In this document: positions 5,994-6,928 of the stretch, in pieces
Numbering within the stretch: the stretch's first letter is position 1
Layout of the letters: every line of letters begins with the position of its first letter
Assembly (NCBI GenBank): GCA_007126415.1
Contig: SLBH01000389.1
Location: 1-6,928, forward strand
DNA from: Spirochaetales bacterium
GTDB taxonomy: Bacteria > Spirochaetota > Spirochaetia > DSM-27196 > SLAA01
Length of the DNA: 6,928 nucleotides
Direction: 5' to 3'
Made by a program: the position numbers and the translations under genes
Notes under the pieces: model-generated
What the model saw: only the letters and a program-made list of their open reading frames with translations
Databases searched by the model: none
Told to the model about the DNA's origin: nothing

Positions 5994-6860
5994 CTATAGC
6001 GCTTCCGGGGTGCTCCGGAGTAGGCGCGCTGAGCAGTACGCGGCAACGACCGTGATCGGCGGTATGATCACGATCGGCGGCATAATCTCGCCGCCGGCGA
6101 GCCCGATCGCCACGATCTTCGCGATCAGCGCGAGCATCAGAATCGAGAGAAACACCAAGTAGACCGGGCCCAAGAGTAGTCCTATCGGAGTGCGTTTCCA
6201 CAGCAGTACGCCGATTACGACCGAGAGCGGAAGCAGCAACCCGAGGTCGAGCCCTTGCACAATCAAGGTGGTGTAATGTTGGAGCTCAACAGGGTAGATG
6301 CTGCCGTCGAGTAACGGCGGAACAACCACGCCGAGCCACATAAGCGCTATCGCTAGGCCGTTTAGCACGAGGAAGCCGCCGGCGAGACGCAGCGGCTTGC
6401 GCTCGATGTAGAGGTGCTGAAGCTCGGATGCGGTAATGCCGTACAGCAAGAGAAACAGCGTGAAGAACGACAAACCGAGCAACGCCGCGTACACGAGAAA
6501 CAACGCGTTGTATGCACCCATTGTGAGGTAGAACAAGTACGTCACAAAGACGTACGCGGTAATGCCGGCAAGAAACAACCGCGCCGATACCGAGCCGTTA
6601 CGCGCGAGCGCAAGGCCGACGACGAGCAGCGGCAGCGCGACAAACAGCGTCACGTAGTCTTGCGCAACTCCCTGCACCGCAACCTCGGCCGACATATGGC
6701 GGTACGGGCCACGCCCGTGCAACATCACTTCCTGTCCGTGGACCGAGCGATGCTCGGCCGGGCCGGGCCCGTGGTCCAGAAACACCCCGGCCCCAGAGGC
6801 CGCCGCGGCGAGCACCACGATAACGAGTATGAGCGCCGTAATCCAGCGTTGATAACTCAT
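5994..6860 (-). CDS. Uncharacterised polytopic membrane protein
   Basis: I do not recognise a named family. The 288-residue protein has about eight hydrophobic segments, near residues 8-28, 69-87, 93-112, 117-140, 157-180, 197-220, 226-252 and 258-279. The first is followed by a 40-residue polar loop, probably outside the cytoplasm, with five histidines (H30, H37, H41, H48, H55) and the pattern HGRGPYRHM before QDYVTLFVALPLLV. The loop and the second segment resemble a set of uncharacterised membrane proteins with a GxG-x-Y-R-Y...G-x-D-x-V-T-L pattern; this is from memory and not checked. AGGTGA lies 6 nt before the ATG. The start ATG overlaps the stop TGA of the upstream gene (ATGA, 6857-6860), so translation of the two is probably coupled. 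It converges with iadA across a 23-nt gap. No function is inferred. Confidence 0.8.
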   Translation of the reverse strand: MSYQRWITALILVIVVLAAAASGAGVFLDHGPGPAEHRSVHGQEVMLHGRGPYRHMSAEVAVQGVAQDYVTLFVALPLLVVGLALARNGSVSARLFLAGITAYVFVTYLFYLTMGAYNALFLVYAALLGLSFFTLFLLLYGITASELQHLYIERKPLRLAGGFLVLNGLAIALMWLGVVVPPLLDGSIYPVELQHYTTLIVQGLDLGLLLPLSVVIGVLLWKRTPIGLLLGPVYLVFLSILMLALIAKIVAIGLAGGEIMPPIVIIPPITVVAAYCSARLLRSTPEAL

Positions 6861-6928
6861 TTGGCGTCACCTGCTGCACCGGTCACGGCCTGCGCGGTGA
6901 TCGGTAACGTGTCGAACTCCACTCCGAG
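6857..6928 (-). CDS. C-terminal end of an unknown gene (partial)
   Basis: On the minus strand one frame is open from the window edge to a TGA at 6859-6857, giving 23 codons that read LGVEFDTLPITAQ and end GDAK. The stop overlaps the start of the next gene as ATGA, and the ribosome site of that gene lies inside these last codons. This tight join is the main reason to believe it is a real coding end. Too little is visible to name the product. It is probably in one transcript with the membrane protein gene, and the two products may work together. Confidence 0.55.
   Translation of the reverse strand, partial: LGVEFDTLPITAQAVTGAAGDAK

Noticed and set aside
5970..6019. Small hairpins between iadA and the membrane protein gene as a bidirectional terminator
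   Set aside because: Stems are only 4-5 bp and no T-run follows on either strand.

Overview
The window looks like a moderately GC-rich chromosome segment from a Gram-negative, probably anaerobic or facultative bacterium. The evidence is a truncated gene for an exported protein of outer-membrane beta-barrel type, a ferredoxin-domain protein rich in cysteine, and an arginine deiminase operon. A spirochaete or similar anaerobe is possible, but this is a guess from gene types. No rRNA, tRNA, CRISPR array or insertion sequence was seen.

Layout from left to right. Positions 1-190 (minus) hold the start of an exported, likely beta-barrel protein. Positions 191-536 are non-coding and contain a perfect 21-bp inverted repeat (441-461 / 505-525). 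Positions 537-4100 (minus) form a compact three-gene operon transcribed leftwards: arginine deiminase (arcA), ornithine carbamoyltransferase (arcB), and a protein with a winged-helix-like N-terminus and two ferredoxin-type 4Fe-4S motifs. A good sigma70-type promoter lies just upstream of arcA (4146-4174). Positions 4197-4776 (plus) carry what I read as a broken Crp/Fnr-family regulator gene, with pieces of the fold in different frames. Positions 4810-5970 (plus) encode isoaspartyl dipeptidase (iadA). Positions 5994-6860 (minus, convergent with iadA) encode an uncharacterised membrane protein with about eight membrane segments. It overlaps by four bases (ATGA) the end of another gene that runs off the right edge.

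The metabolic genes fit together. Isoaspartyl dipeptidase hydrolyses beta-aspartyl dipeptides. When the substrate is beta-Asp-Arg, the unit released from cyanophycin by cyanophycinase, the products are aspartate and arginine. Arginine deiminase then makes citrulline and ammonia, and ornithine carbamoyltransferase makes ornithine and carbamoyl phosphate. A carbamate kinase would turn the latter into ATP, but no arcC or arcD is present here. The Fe-S protein may be a redox sensor or electron carrier tied to the operon. The broken Crp/Fnr gene sits where an ArcR-like regulator of the pathway would be expected.

The most notable points are the peptide-to-arginine catabolic cluster, the decayed regulator between the divergent genes, the Fe-S/helix-turn-helix protein in the third operon position, a Lys-to-Glu change at the metal-bridging position of IadA, and the long inverted repeat after the operon.
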